Shown here: in pieces, positions 11,640 to 23,415 of the stretch
How the letters are laid out: every line of letters starts with the position of its first letter
Position numbering within the stretch: the stretch's first letter is position 1
The notes under the pieces: generated by a model
Databases searched by the model: none
What the model was told of the DNA's origin: nothing
The model's input: only the letters and a program-made list of their open reading frames with translations
Translations under genes and position numbers: made by a program
NCBI GenBank assembly: GCA_015178975.1
Contig: WHVD01000020.1
Span: 62,001-126,000, forward strand
Origin: Hysterangium stoloniferum
Taxonomy: Eukaryota; Basidiomycota; Agaricomycetes; Hysterangiales; Hysterangiaceae
Direction: 5' to 3'
DNA: 64,000 bases

Positions 11640-13488
11640 CAACAAAAACTATTCGGAATGATCGATGACGAAGAAATAGCCACACAGCCCGCCATCCTTG
11701 TTCGTTTCCGCCATCTATTTTTTATTTCGAGCAAGCACCTAGATCACCTGATCTACGCCATCACTGTGATAAAACGATGTCTCCGGACATCCGCCATTGA
11801 TAACTATCACAGAGCGATGTACGAGGCAGAATTAGGAATGTTCCACCATTTTTCCTTTCATCATTTTGGCTCGGATCCAGGATCAAATAAAGATATCACC
11901 TACCCTATCCACTGCGTGCAGAAAGCCCTGGGACAGTGCACTTAAAATTGTCCACCCACATTGCAACCTTACCTTCATCGCGAGCTGGGTTCGCTATTTC
12001 TGTGATTTCCGCTCTGGTACAAGAATGCAGTTGGATAAGGCAATAGAGCATCTCCGGTGTAGCGTACGTACCTTTAAGGGCGATAATCGTGGCCTGAGAG
12101 CCTGCCTCAGTCTTCTTACAAGCATTCTTACTTTACGATTCGAGTCCCAACATGATGCGATCCCTCTCGATGCCGCCATTAATCATGAAAAAGACCTCCT
12201 GGCTCTCTTGAACGGTATTGAAGTCGATCGAGATACCTTTTCCGTCTCTCGTCCCAATGAGGTTGTGTTGGATGCCTTGATATACAGCACGTGGTTAAAA
12301 CATGCACTTCGTGGATTCTGGCGCATTAGAAGATTTACAGAGCGCATTAAGATGGGCAGAGTTTGTGGTGGAGAGAACACCTCATACATCCACCAGTTGA
12401 GCGAATCGAGTTAATTGTCTCGTAAATTGTCTCGTGGAGAAATTTCAAGTCTATGGTCGTATCGAAGATATAAATCATGTCTTCTATTTGGTCAAAGATA
12501 CAACAGACCCTCGGTATGCTTATAGTATTGGCAAGATGCTGATAACTGCGTTTGAATGCTTCCAGGTCACAAAGTATATCATCGACGCAGTTTACTGTCT
12601 CGAAAAGGCGGTCGCTCATACCAACGTGGGTCTCAATGCACTGAGTAACTTCGAAGCAGGCATAATTTGGGTCAACACGATATGATTGCTGTCCAGGAAA
12701 TGATGGACTTGCTCCTTCTCCATACCCTATTCTCCAAATTTCTCCAAAGTCATGGAACGCTTGCTGTTCCATGACTTTACAACGATTGGGTATACGTCAC
12801 ATCGCGACATAACCATTTGGGACATGCCTTGACGAGAAAATTATGAGTCATCTTTAGCCCGGGACGAAAGTAACATAGAAAGAGCAATCCAATACCATAG
12901 CAAGGCAATATCAATGACTCCCAATACCAGCCATTACCGCTTGCGCTATTATCTCTCCCTCGGTGTCGCGTATCGTGTTCGTTTCGAATTTTCTCACAAG
13001 TTTCTTCATGATCGTCTTAATGCAGCGGTACTTTGGGCGTCCCTTTTGCAGATAATAGCTATCCAAAATTAGATGAGGCTGAGCGTCTTAAAAGGGCTCT
13101 GCCAAGGATATGAACGGGCGATTGATTTACTCGTTCTCGTCGCTGCGACGACATTAGTCATCGTCCCGTCTTGCGCAATTGTGGAGCGTTCCAAAGGGCC
13201 TGGCTTGTGATGCAGCTTCATGCGCATTCCGCCTTGCAGAGATTATCCCAACGAAGTTCCAATACTACATTGGTCAAGCTGTGGAAACGTTTAGACCAGG
13301 GATAGACTGTGCTTTGGTCACAAGTCGCTCAGCCTCGTGCAGATCTAAAATTATTAGGGGGACGTCTCCCGGATCTTGCCAACAGTTTACGGGAAGTATC
13401 TCAAAAGTTGGAGGACGCAGTATTCGGAGACCTTAATACTCACTCGGAAAGTGAAGGACAAAAGACCAAAAAGCTGACGGAAAAATAG
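11640..13488 (+). pseudogene. TPR region of a TPR-CHAT gene, decayed
   Basis: Helical repeat fragments in changing frames lead up to the CHAT domain. They include LDHLIYAITVIKRCL at about 11730, MQLDKAIEHLRCSVRTF at about 12030, YIIDAVYCLEKAVAHT at about 12575, and IERAIQYHSKAISMTP...LSLGVAYRVRFEF at about 12875-13000. This is the 'AI..h..Av..tp....R...ylsLG.a...RFe' pattern of Agaricomycete TPR-CHAT proteins. Nearer CHAT, LWKRLDQG*TVLWSQVAQPRA and LPDLANSLREVSQKLED read in the CHAT frame but with TAG stops at 13303-13305 and 13486-13488. Some frame changes could be introns, but these two stops lie inside conserved blocks, so the full-length protein is broken. Confidence 0.7.
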
Positions 13489-14664
13489 CATGCCCTGGTA
13501 AGGCAGGTCCGTCCGGATCGAGAATTCAAGGAATTTCTGGTGCCAAGTCCTTTCAGGAAACTCAGGACTTCAGCGAGCACTGTTCCGATCGTCATCGTGA
13601 ATGTGAGCGAGTACCGGTGCGACGCGTTGATTATTCCAAAGACGGGCGATCTACAAGTCATCCGTCTCGACAAGCTGGAGAAACATCATGTAGATGACGA
13701 TTTATTGAAGCTTATTGAGATGCTTCCTCTCAGTGACCGAGGTAAATTCGAACGTATGTTGGATAGACTTTGGCGAACAATAGGAGAGCCTGTGTTGCGT
13801 GCACTAGAAAAATTCGGTATAGCGAGCAGGTTCTTAGACCCGCCGCATGTTCGTTGGTGTCTTACGGGCAGACTGGCCTTTCTTCCCATCCACGCCGCAT
13901 GTCCCGCAGACGGGAAGGGCAAGGAAGGCATGTTAGACTACGTCGTCTCATCCTATATCCCCACACTATCTACCATTTTGCGTACGCAAGCTTCACAGAC
14001 CAAACCCACCAACAACAATAACTATCCCCGTGTTCTCGCAATTCGTCATTCCGAAGATCAGAGGGCTCCCCTTCCTTGGGCAAAAATCGAAATCGAAAAT
14101 CTACGGAAACACGCAGGATCCCACCCCATCTACGAGCTATCCGAGAATGAAGCCGTCAGTGAGGCTGTTCTTCGTGAAATACGTACATCAGATTGGGTCC
14201 ATTTCGCCTGTCATGGGAAGCAAGACGTAGCGAGTCCCATGGAGAGTGCATTGATACTTCACGACGGACACATGCCTGTTTCTCGAATTGCTGCAGAAGT
14301 GACTTCGACTGGGGAGTTTGCTATGCTGTTGGCATGCGAGACTGCAATGGGCTCGCCCGCGCTGTCGGATGAAGCAATACATGTTGCTGCTGGATTGCAT
14401 TTCGCGGGTTTCAGAGGAGCCGTGGCGACCATGTGGTCGATACGTGATGATCTAGGGACACAGGTCGCAGATAGTGTATATGGCATCATGTTTGGCAGAC
14501 GCAGGCAGGGGGAGGGCCTAGGTCAGGAAACTAGTGTCCGACCAGCAGCAGACACGGCCCCCTATGCATTAAGGGAGACCCTTTTGAAACTGAGGGATGG
14601 TGAGCTGACTAAGAAGCGAGTCAAGGCTCGTGAATGGGCGCCCTTCATTCATTACGGTTTGTGA
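13489..14664 (+). CDS. CHAT domain (caspase-like peptidase) open frame
   Basis: Open for 391 codons after the TAG at 13486-13488. There is no early ATG; the first usable start may be the GTG at 13540, or an unseen exon. Blocks in order: VRPDREFKEFL, VNVSEYRCDALII, the CLTGRLAFLPIHAACP strand, then the catalytic His in VHFACHG and the catalytic Cys in LLACETA, followed by GLHFAGFRGAVATMWSI and a C-terminal WAPFIHYGL. These are the hallmarks of the clan CD caspase-like CHAT fold, and both catalytic residues are kept. CHAT proteases in other systems cleave specific partners, including gasdermins; the substrate here is unknown. Because the upstream TPR sensor part is ruined, this is either a dying gene or a CHAT-only product. 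A coiled-coil gene follows on the same strand 660 bases downstream. Confidence 0.65.
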   Translation, partial: HALVRQVRPDREFKEFLVPSPFRKLRTSASTVPIVIVNVSEYRCDALIIPKTGDLQVIRLDKLEKHHVDDDLLKLIEMLPLSDRGKFERMLDRLWRTIGEPVLRALEKFGIASRFLDPPHVRWCLTGRLAFLPIHAACPADGKGKEGMLDYVVSSYIPTLSTILRTQASQTKPTNNNNYPRVLAIRHSEDQRAPLPWAKIEIENLRKHAGSHPIYELSENEAVSEAVLREIRTSDWVHFACHGKQDVASPMESALILHDGHMPVSRIAAEVTSTGEFAMLLACETAMGSPALSDEAIHVAAGLHFAGFRGAVATMWSIRDDLGTQVADSVYGIMFGRRRQGEGLGQETSVRPAADTAPYALRETLLKLRDGELTKKRVKAREWAPFIHYGL

Positions 14665-15323
14665 AATATTCAAATATTCGGTCGGGCGTAATTTGCGAGA
14701 TTTTCGAGATTTATCTGGTGTATTTCGCCAAAAATAATGGAGTGCAAGATCGCCCAGTACTATATGTAAAATTCAAAGATATCAGTGCGTTTTCATCCCG
14801 ATGTGTTCTGGCACACAAACAAGGCAGACCGTTTATATCAATTTGACACTGGAAGTTGAATATTGTACATTATTATATTATCTGCTAAACAGAGAGGCAA
14901 TTTTGAGTAGTGCATTGTTGACGGAGATGGCAAGCAACCGGCAAGAATCAAGCTTGACAATTTCTGGCGATACCAGTGGCTCGCACATTGTACCGGACGG
15001 CATGAACTGGATAATTATTATATCAAAACCAACCATACTATACCATACGTAGATATGTCCACTAGGGTTAGCTTGTTTATGGAGAGTGTACCACACAGAC
15101 GGCTCGAATTTCGTATCCGGAAAGACCGCATGTTTCCAGCATGTCTCCTTGCGCTTTTATGGGCCTAAGCGGCCCCGCTAATACTGGTACTGTATATAAT
15201 TCTTCAATGCGAAAACCCCATCGTTGCTCCGGATACATTGACAATAATATTTGTGAGTTACCTCATGATCTATCTGCTGGAACGTGTCATGATGTTTTAC
15301 CACACAGGGCCAGGATATTCACA
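14665..15323. other. intergenic and 5' leader with probable leader intron
   Basis: No gene before the coiled-coil protein. A good 55-nt intron (GTGAGT...CACACAG) at 15253-15307 ends 16 bases before the ATG at 15324, suggesting a spliced 5' leader. Confidence 0.4.
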
Positions 15324-16848
15324 ATGGCATTAATGCCTGACCGAAAACAAAATGTTGTAGCTATATCCACATCCTCTCACATCAAACTTCCCTCTTCTCT
15401 CACCTCGTTCTTCCTCCCATTTTTGCGAGCATTGGGTATGATCCAGCCATCCTATCTCGCTGACATCGAATGTCCAAGTCTTCTATATGTTGTTGACTGG
15501 GAAAGGGCTTTCGTCACGTCCTCTAAATCCACACACGAGGAAGAGGGACCTCTCCTTCGCAAGCGTATGGATGCGTTGCGAATTGCTGAGCTGCGTCGAT
15601 ATAAAGACGGGAATACGGCTCATGAGTGTGTCGTGGCGTTCATGACGCATCCTGAGCTCGGGAAGCGGTACCTTCGAATCGAGCGAGTTAATAAACCCAC
15701 AGAAGAGGAAAACGCCGGTCGCTTAGGTGAAGATTATCCTCCGGCATCCACACCGTTGCCAGCTGGCACTATCACGGCCTCCTCACGATCCATCGACCTG
15801 ATGGTCAAGGATAAGAAGGGTATCATTGCCAGCATCTCGGTAAACGATAAGCCTGCAGTCCCCGCAAAGCGATCAGAGAAGCCTTTGCTAAATGGTTTAT
15901 TCGACGAACCCATTGATCCATCAATGAAATACAGCCGCAGCCTGGTGGCAAGAGGGAACACAATAGGCTCAGTGTCTCCGAATGACACGCCCCTTGCCAG
16001 AGTCCCGTCACCAATTGGCGCATCCGCCAAAGTCCAACCGGGAGCCAAAAGCACACCCCTTCCTCGTAAAAGTGTCGAGACGACCGCCGCTCCTCCGCTT
16101 GAGCGACCCAAAGCGCCTCCAGTCAACGATGACGTGTCAACCTTGTTCAATTGGCCAAGTGACATCTTGGTCGAGACATTGGATATTAATCACTCGAAGA
16201 TTCCTTTGCGCGACTTGGCCATCGTCGCCTCGTTAGTCCACACACACGATGATCCGTATAAATACCTTGAAAATCCCTCCACCTGGTTCTCAGACTTCAT
16301 TATCCAAGTCGTGTCTCGCGCCTCTAATCAAAAGGTTGTACGGGAGATGAATCAGGTAGAAGGAGAGGATCCTGATTGGACAGCTGAGGAGCTTTCTCCC
16401 GGTGGGACGTTTGTGAAGGTTCCAGTATCTACTCGCCGCAAGAACCACATACAGTTTCTATTCACTGCATTTGAAGTCCGGAGAGGACAAATTATTCAAC
16501 AGGTGAGCTTTCAGTTGCCTGGCTTGTTCCCGTACATTTATTCATGAGTAAACTTGCGTTTACAATCAGATGAAAGATGCTGATGCCGTCGTTGCTGATA
16601 AAAGAAGCCGGGAGCGCAAGTTGCAAGAAGTCAAGCGACAAGACACGCTTGATATCCCTAGAGCTGAAGAAGCCAGGGCTAAAGCAGAGGCTGATGCAGC
16701 CAAAGTGAACGCGGAGGAAGCCAGACTGCGGGACACGATGGCCAAGCTGGAAGCAGAGACAGCAAGACTTAATGAGACAACTGCAAAGGCAGATGCGGCA
16801 GCATCCCGGTTGAAGCGTGTGGAAGGGGAAATAGCAAAATTGAAATGA
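15324..16848 (+). CDS. hypothetical protein with C-terminal coiled coil
   Basis: Two exons, 15324-16502 and 16570-16848 (67-nt GTGAGC...ATCAG intron), give 485 residues. The frame stays open upstream to an ATG at 15141, but that extension looks non-coding and a leader intron is likely, so 15324 (MALMPDRKQNVV) is preferred. The N-terminal part holds IKLPSSLTSFFLPFLRALGM and LLYVVDWERAF. A Pro/Ser/Lys-rich linker follows. A globular block has NWPSDILVETLDI, IPLRDLAIVASLVHTH and YKYLENPSTWFSDFIIQVV. The second exon is almost wholly an Ala/Glu/Lys/Arg coiled coil of about 85 residues. The globular block resembles uncharacterised Agaricomycete proteins I have seen with a Y..L....WF..... motif; no function is known to me. 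It follows the CHAT gene on the same strand, so a partner or target relation is possible but unproven. Confidence 0.75.
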
Positions 16849-17482
16849 TGTTTTGCTGTAGAGGCTGGGTGATATTTGCCGAGACACATTGACGCTCAAT
16901 GCGCTCCCTTTGTCGTCGCATTCTGTGGGCAGGGACCATTTATACCTGAGTTTATACTTGAATTAGAGATATGATAATCCGCAATCATAATGGATCAATG
17001 CCAAAACAATCTTGTCATACATCCCCAGTTGTCATATTTGCATATGTTCTGTCTTGCCTACCAGCCGTGACCTAGCCTTGAAGGTAATCGTAATCACACT
17101 CCCCCCAGGCGTGTCCACAGCTGGGAAAATACATGACTGACCCATCCATTCCACGAACACTCCCACTGCTCTTGCAGTCAGTTTGAACATACCAACGAAC
17201 CGACGAGGCTTACAGGATTGAAGTTTTATCGATTCCTCCTCTCAAGCGTTCATGGCAGTATGGATGTCACACCACGAATATTATCAGGGAAACCGCATGG
17301 AGATTGAGTGACATCATGATAGTGGTTCGTAATCAAGAGTAAATTTCTTGTTTACTATTATAAGACGCCTGGACTCAATGGAAACTCTTTCACACCAGGC
17401 ACGACTCTTATGAACGACCAGCCGTGCGGTGTTGAAGTGTGACGAAAATTGATGACAAGTATCCTTATAACTCTTACATACA
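16849..17482. other. intergenic, nothing recognised
   Basis: 3' flank of the coiled-coil gene. No conserved frame on either strand. Confidence 0.4.
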
Positions 17483-17625
17483 TTTATTAAAAATAGTATG
17501 AGTTGACTTATTGTAATACACAATCTACAAGGGGGTAATAGACTTGTAATAATAGTACTTGTTTGTCAATCAATGTGTCAGTTAGTGAATCGCCCTCTAA
17601 CAGGTTTGGTACTAGTTAGGTGTCA
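17483..17625 (+). repeat. dispersed repeat, 5' half (full copy at 30662)
   Basis: Nearly identical to the first half of 30662-30925, beginning ATTAAAAATAGTATGAGTTG and including CAATCAATGTGTCAGTTAGTG. It ends where the two copies diverge after TTTGGT. Confidence 0.8.
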
Positions 17626-17897
17626 TAACTTTACGGCGAGTAGTGATATGTTGGTGAATGAAATGGAAAAATTCCGCTCATTCACTTTGACATGATGGAA
17701 CATCCAACACAAACACAAATAATAAACACTAACTAATAACCAAGGCCAACTACAGAAAAGTCTGTATATATTCTGTCCATCCACCATTCCCTTGGCCAAT
17801 ACCTGCCACAATAACCTGCCCGTTGACCCATCACGAATGTCCCCCTACAACACAACGTTCTACGTCCGCCGTAGATCACATCCGTCACATCACACCA

Positions 17898-20053
17898 TTA
17901 AAACAGAACCATTACTCCCGCCACAACAAGTCCCATCAGCACCGAAACAGCCACACCTACTAACCCACCCCTGCCCACCGCTGCCGCGCCATTACCATTA
18001 CCTCCGCTCCCCGCACCCGGACTCCCCGTCGCAGTGGCACCAGATCCCGTAGCCGTCCCTGGCACACTTCCCACCGAGGCACTAGGTACCAAGACATCCT
18101 TCTCACTCGCAGCGCAGGATGCTGATGCAGCCGCTGCGGCGGCAGGGGAGGCAGGTGCGTTGGGTACTGTGGTGGCGTTTCCCGCAAAGTTGCAGGAGGC
18201 GGCATTGCGTTGAGTTAGGTCGTAGTAGAGAGAGAATGTCGAGGAAAGTTTTTGGACTGGGTTGGGGATGTGATTAGGGAGAGATGATATTAGTTAGCGA
18301 CTGAGCCGAAAAGAAAACGAAAAAAAAAGACTAACCATTAGAACAGAATGAAAGCGGACCATATACACCCGTTTGCCCATTCCCGCCGATCGCGGAACAA
18401 TTCCCCCCGGCAGTGCCGATCAACGAACATGCCGTATCCGTCAACGACCCGATAAGAGCCACTTCCTGGGGTGTATTACTTGTCCCCTTGAACACGCAAC
18501 TAAACGCGCTTTGTTCGAAGCACGCACACTCCGCTGCGCTAGGCGTAGGCGGGAGCGTCGTACTCCCAAGGAACCCAGACGTAGGCGGTTGGCACGCCGC
18601 GAAGGTATTGGATCCCGCATCGCTCCGCGCAGGCGTCGTCGGGAGGGAAACAGCCCCATACTGCGTCACAAGTCGCGCGAAATCATCATTCGGCGTAATA
18701 GTTTTATTATCACTCGAGAGTGTGGTCATCCCAAAGTTCTGCCCGTCCGCGAAATACTCGAACGCAATTCCGCCACTCCACACGCTTGTCATGTCGGAGC
18801 TGAAGAGGGCGGCGGTTTCCGTCCATAAGCGCGGGGGTTGCGTGTTGCAACCGAATTCGCTGAAATAGGCCGGGTAGGGGAGGTCCTTGAAGGCGGTGTT
18901 TGTTCCAGAGTAGGAAGCGGCGAAAGTGGAATCGCCACACCATTCGCTATTGTGAAATGTAAAAGGAAGAAGGGAAGAGTGAGTGATTTGGTAATTTTTA
19001 GGAATGGAGAGATGGAGGAAGCACTCACTAGTTATTTAGGCCGAAAATGTCAATTGCGACATCATCGGAACCACAGTTTAGGTAGTCTGCTAGAGGGCGC
19101 TGATGGGTTTAGGAGGGGAGGGGGATGAAAGTTAATTGAGAGTCAGTGAATGTGAAGGGGACGAGAAGAAAGAGAAATTTACACGCCACGTGTCGGGACC
19201 GTCGGTTGATGAGTAACTCACTGCACACGTGCTGTATCAAAATGCATATAGACAATATAAGGAAAAAACGATATACGTAAAATACCAGAATTCTGGGACT
19301 TGAGATACGCCTTGACATCTCTCGCCGCAGCTTTGATAAATGGTGCTGACTCTGTAGCATTTGGGAATTCCTCCAGATTACCGACGACTTCGTTGGCGAC
19401 ATTAAAGGCGATAACATTACTGTATTTTGTGAATGCGTTTATAGTTTCAATGTACTGATTTAAGAGATCGATAGTGTAAGCGGGAGCTTGGCGGTTAATG
19501 GACCCATTGCTTGGGAGGGAGAGATCGATGCTGGTTGGAATTTGACGTTGTGTTTGGCCAGTGTGAACACGAAACACAGCGAGTCACTTACATGGTATAT
19601 ATCCCAGCGGCATCAAGCGCTTGCATGCAGGCATCGTGGTTGAGAGAAGAGTCTACGGAATAAACACGAATGGAGTTTACACCGAGCTGTTTTAGGAAGG
19701 GAAGGTCACGGGCGCATCCAGCGGCGTCTGCGAGAGGATCTGGATAGATACAAGGATGAGATACACGAGTTGGTATGAAGATGTAAGGTCCCTCGACAAA
19801 CCGACAAAGTCCGTTGGTTCAGGGAAGTTGCTGTTTGGTGCCACGGTTCCTAATTTGACGAATGTAAATGCTATCTTTCATGGAAATATGACACAACTTT
19901 GAGCATACCCTGTTGCTGATACGCAATACCCTTGAACGAGAACCGTGTGCCATCGTCAGTGTATAGATATTTTCCCAAACGGGACACTTTAGGAAGGGCA
20001 AAGGCCAACGAGGCATGACATGCCAGTACGGCGAGTGCTTTCCCGAGATACAT
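17898..20053 (-). CDS. GH72 1,3-beta-glucanosyltransferase with X8/CBM43 module, GPI-anchored
   Basis: Eight exons on the minus strand (20053-19909, 19849-19802, 19739-19592, 19530-19277, 19220-19183, 19099-19029, 18946-18336, 18256-17898) give 557 residues. A signal peptide ([19 protein letters not shown]) leads into the GH72 fold: [17 protein letters not shown]...[24 protein letters not shown] with the acid/base Glu at about residue 161, [17 protein letters not shown], and FSEFGC with the nucleophile Glu at about 265, then [14 protein letters not shown]. An X8 cysteine module follows at about 353-461 ([36 protein letters not shown]). A Ser/Gly/Ala linker and a hydrophobic tail ending VMVLF fit a GPI signal. 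Enzymes of this family (yeast Gas, Aspergillus Gel) elongate cell-wall beta-1,3-glucan outside the plasma membrane. The gene looks intact. Confidence 0.95.
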
Positions 20054-21314
20054 AGAGAAGAAGAGAAAGGGAGAAGAACGAGTGGGTTACTTTACGAAAC
20101 AGTGAGGCACGGTGAGGTACTTGGAGAAACTGTCTTGCGAATTTTAAGTTGACTTTGATCGCCATGCCTCGGCCATCTTCATCACGTGATCGTGTGACTG
20201 CGTGCTGTCGCTTCAGATGACTTGGACACTGATTCTAATTACACTCGTCAGTACAAAGCAACGAACTCTATAGGTTATATATAAATATGACTCCAAAGTA
20301 AAATAGCGTGTGTCCGCGGTATACCCTAGCTGGATACCAATTTTAACGTTCATTTAATGAATCAGCTGCGGAAGCACAAAATAAACTAATGCAGATGAGC
20401 GTGAGAGCGCAAGTGCACGTGCATCGATAGAGTGTTATCCTCACATTTATCAACATGCAGTACGCATCATTGACCACGTGATTCGTCCATGATTTCCCTG
20501 CACCTGACTCAAGTGCTTCTGACGCTCGTGCACATCATAAGATATCACAACGCTACTGTGTTCTTGCAAGTTGGTAGCAGTTTGCCATGACTCTGCAAAT
20601 AGTTACTCGTAACATTTCCCCGTATCACTCGGCGTTGTATCTATGTCGGTGCACATTAGCACTAAGCCAGGATCAAATCGTGACTTCGGCGCACATACAA
20701 CTTTCAATCGTTACTGATTGACGATTAGACCACGCATAGGCCATGCTGTACGGCTGTGGTTTGAATTTCAAATCCCATTACATACCTATCTATCAAATGA
20801 AGCTTGTCGTGTCTCTCATTAGCAAAATCATACTGTGTTGCATCGCTGAACAGAACTATGATGATCCATGCTAGTGCTTGTGAAAAACCGGAAAGTAGTA
20901 AGACCTCCGACAACCCGATAATCAGGACGAATAGGTTGAAAATTATCATGATAGCTGATTACCCCATTTCTAAAAAGTTCCCTTTACATTGAAAAAAACT
21001 TCTCAAGGCAATCATAAGATGGATCATGCTACATCCATACACATAGCACAGGTTTTAAAGAGACATCTTTCATAGATGGAAACTGGACAGCCCTTGAACA
21101 AAAGGCGAGGAAAGGCTATGGAAACCTTGGTTAGGAATACATATTAAAATGAAAAAGGGAGGTGGATGCAAGGCACTGAAAGCACATGCACTCAGACAGA
21201 CATGAACATGCACTAGTGAGACAGGGCCATGGGAAAGTGCCACACAAGGTATTACAACTGCTGCAAACACCTCAAAATGCCCTCAAAAATGCATTTGACT
21301 AGCATAAATAGATA
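20054..21314. other. GH72 upstream region and gene-free DNA
   Basis: On the minus strand a TATA-like element lies at about 20276-20286 (TTTATATATAACC), about 220 bases before the GH72 start. CACGTG-type E-box sequences occur near 20418 and 20474. No gene seen. Confidence 0.35.
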
Positions 21315-21520
21315 TACAGTGGGTGTCAAAACTGTCCCAATGTTTTGGTAATTCCCATTAAATGTTTTATAACTGATCAAATAAATTTCCTAAAATAGTG
21401 AAAATATTCTCACAGATGCCTTAGCATACTAGCTTCTATATTCCCAAACATTACATAATATTTATGGACATTGGTGTCACTGTGAATATTTAAAAATAAC
21501 CAATCAATTAAGTTTGTTTC
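21315..21520 (+). mobile_element. Tc1/mariner-like terminal fragment
   Basis: Starts TA|CAGTGGGTGTCAAAACTGTC at 21315, the TA target plus CAGT terminus usual for Tc1/mariner elements. The AT-rich following sequence (AATGTTTTGGTAATTCCC) resembles the 3' flank of the transposase relic at 4.0-4.25 kb. I found no matching right end. Confidence 0.4.
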
Positions 21521-21646
21521 CAATCATCCAACCCAACTTAGAGTCTTCCTTCCCCTTTTAGCTTAGATCTTAACATTACCCCATTTAGTCTTCTGTCTAC
21601 TTACTCCTTCCCTAATCCTTATGACTCTTAGTATATTGGCCCCCTG

Positions 21647-22435
21647 TGTTATGACCATGTCGCAACCTGATGGACCCCAATGATACTATTGTCCACCTGC
21701 ACCTCAAGTTACTGGTCAAGTCATCATATCGGAAACCATTGGTAACTTGACACTGACGTATGCCTCCATGGTGATCAAACCCCATTTACACCCCTGTCCA
21801 AATATACTCGTACCATCTGGTTATGCTTTGATACGTCCCCTTTCATTATGATGATCCATTTTACTCTATGTTTCACATATGTATGCCTGTATATACTTGT
21901 AGCCCATGGACTATTCCCTTTTCTTGTAATCCTGCTCTCGGTTAAATCACGGCTTCTGATCTTATCATAACCTTCCAGTTTCTATTCAAGTCTATTTGTC
22001 AAATAGTGTTTCCACTCTTCCCTTAGTTAGTAGTTTCTAGATGCTGATAACTCTTATATAGACCTGCTGTAATGTAGCTACTAGACAATCAGAATATTGA
22101 CTTAGATACCCCTCTAATCTCCAACTCCATTATCTATTCATGACCACCACATTCCGACTCCATCTGATTTACGATTCAACCTACATTTATGACTTCAACC
22201 TCTAATCTCTGACTCTCAGTCTCCAACTCTCCGACCCAACCCTTGACTTACATATCCTTCAGTTTCCAATCGGTAGTTTACCGAGAGGTTTACTCGACAG
22301 GACTAGTTTCTGCCCACCCAAAATTTAAGGACACCCGGTGGTAACTTGCAAGGGCGCAGCACATAAGCTGAAGCCAAGTCCTTCCATTCAGTCCCTGTCA
22401 GTCTACCGACATCAGTCAGTTTTCTGTTCTTAACA
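21647..22435 (+). mobile_element. solo LTR, family 2 (789 bp), TSD CCCTG
   Basis: Begins TGTTATGACCATGTCGC and ends TTTTCTGTTCTTAACA. It is flanked by exact CCCTG duplications at 21642-21646 and 22436-22440. Near its 3' end is the shared motif CATAAGCTGAAGCCAAGTCC. The target is an older repeat whose uninterrupted counterpart is at about 3770-4012. A degraded copy in the other orientation lies at 60566-61307. Confidence 0.9.
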
Positions 22436-22440
22436 CCCTG

Positions 22441-23062
22441 GTCAAGTGAGTGAAGTGTTGTCTTCAGTTTCTTATCATACTATCCACTCTGCTTGAAATA
22501 CCAGAGCACCCTAACAGTTCATATGAGGGTGCAACACATAAGTTGAAGCCAAGCTCCACCCATTTTATAGAGTCAGACCTCCTGACTAGTACAATCTCTA
22601 TCCTCAGCCCCCCAACATAGAGCCACCTCTTATTCTCTGCTTAGATCTTAACAAGAACAAAGGGTGGAACAAGGAGAAGTCGGCCAAGTGACACAACTCC
22701 TTTGCTGTCCTAAAAATAGATGTTGTCTTCAGAATCTGTTGTCCATGATGTACATTCCAACATACCCTCTTGGAAAAGGGCATAAAGGTACAAAAGTCAG
22801 TTGCAGAAGGGATATGGGAGCTCTGTGGTGAGTTCTGAGAATTCCTGGACAGCTATGCATGGGCTGTCCAGGATGTGGATGAAGACTATGTGGTAGAGTC
22901 CAAGAGCAGAGAGTCCAAAGGATCTGTGGGGTCTGAGGAGGTTCAGGAGCTGGTAAAGGAAAGGAGGGGAGATGAACACTAAATATGACATAATAGAAAT
23001 TAATTAATATATTTTTTCTTTTTCTTTTTTAAAAGAAAATATGAAAGGGAATGGAAAAGCCA
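22441..23062. repeat. continuation of the split older repeat, then gene-free DNA
   Basis: 22441-22580 continues the repeat interrupted by the solo LTR and carries its own GGGTGCAACACATAAG motif at about 22530. From 22580 to 23062 there is a plus-strand frame of about 60 codons rich in Glu, Ser and Lys (near 22835-22980) that resembles retroelement spacer sequence, but I cannot assign it. Confidence 0.4.
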
Positions 23063-23163
23063 CAGGTAATCTGCTTAAGCAAGGAAAAGACAAGTACAGG
23101 TAATCTGCTTAAACAAGGAAAAGACAAGTACAGATAATCTGCTTAAGCAAGGAAAAGACAAGT
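23063..23163 (+). repeat. 34-bp tandem repeat, three copies
   Basis: Three head-to-tail copies of a 34-base unit beginning CAGGTAATCTGCTTAA start at 23063, 23097 and 23131. They differ at one or two positions each. Confidence 0.9.
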
Positions 23164-23289
23164 CAGAAAACCTGGAAGGCAAGAGAGACATGGGGTGAGC
23201 AAGGAAAAATGTTATGAGTCCAAATGATTATGGAGTCTGTGGGTAATGCAGTTAGATGGAGGATAGTGGGCTGGGTTTCTAAGGGCAAG

Positions 23290-23415
23290 CTATATGAAAA
23301 TCAAGTACAATTTCTGTTCCCAAGTTCTGTGACCAAAATCCAAAAGGTTTCTTCATCAGTGCTCTCATGGCCTCCCCACTTGACTAAGTAAAGCTGTTCA
23401 TAATGCAGTGAGGTC
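23290..23415 (-). pseudogene. chromodomain-like fragment of a Ty3/gypsy integrase
   Basis: The minus strand reads EQLYLVKWGGHESTDEETFW followed by ILVTELGN and then a stop. The YLVKW-G.....E.TW core is that of chromodomains found at the C-terminus of chromoviral integrases. Nothing upstream shows the integrase core clearly. Short and decayed. Confidence 0.45.

Noticed and set aside
18373-18868. Two 151-codon plus-strand frames
   Set aside because: They are shadows of GH72 exon 7 on the minus strand.
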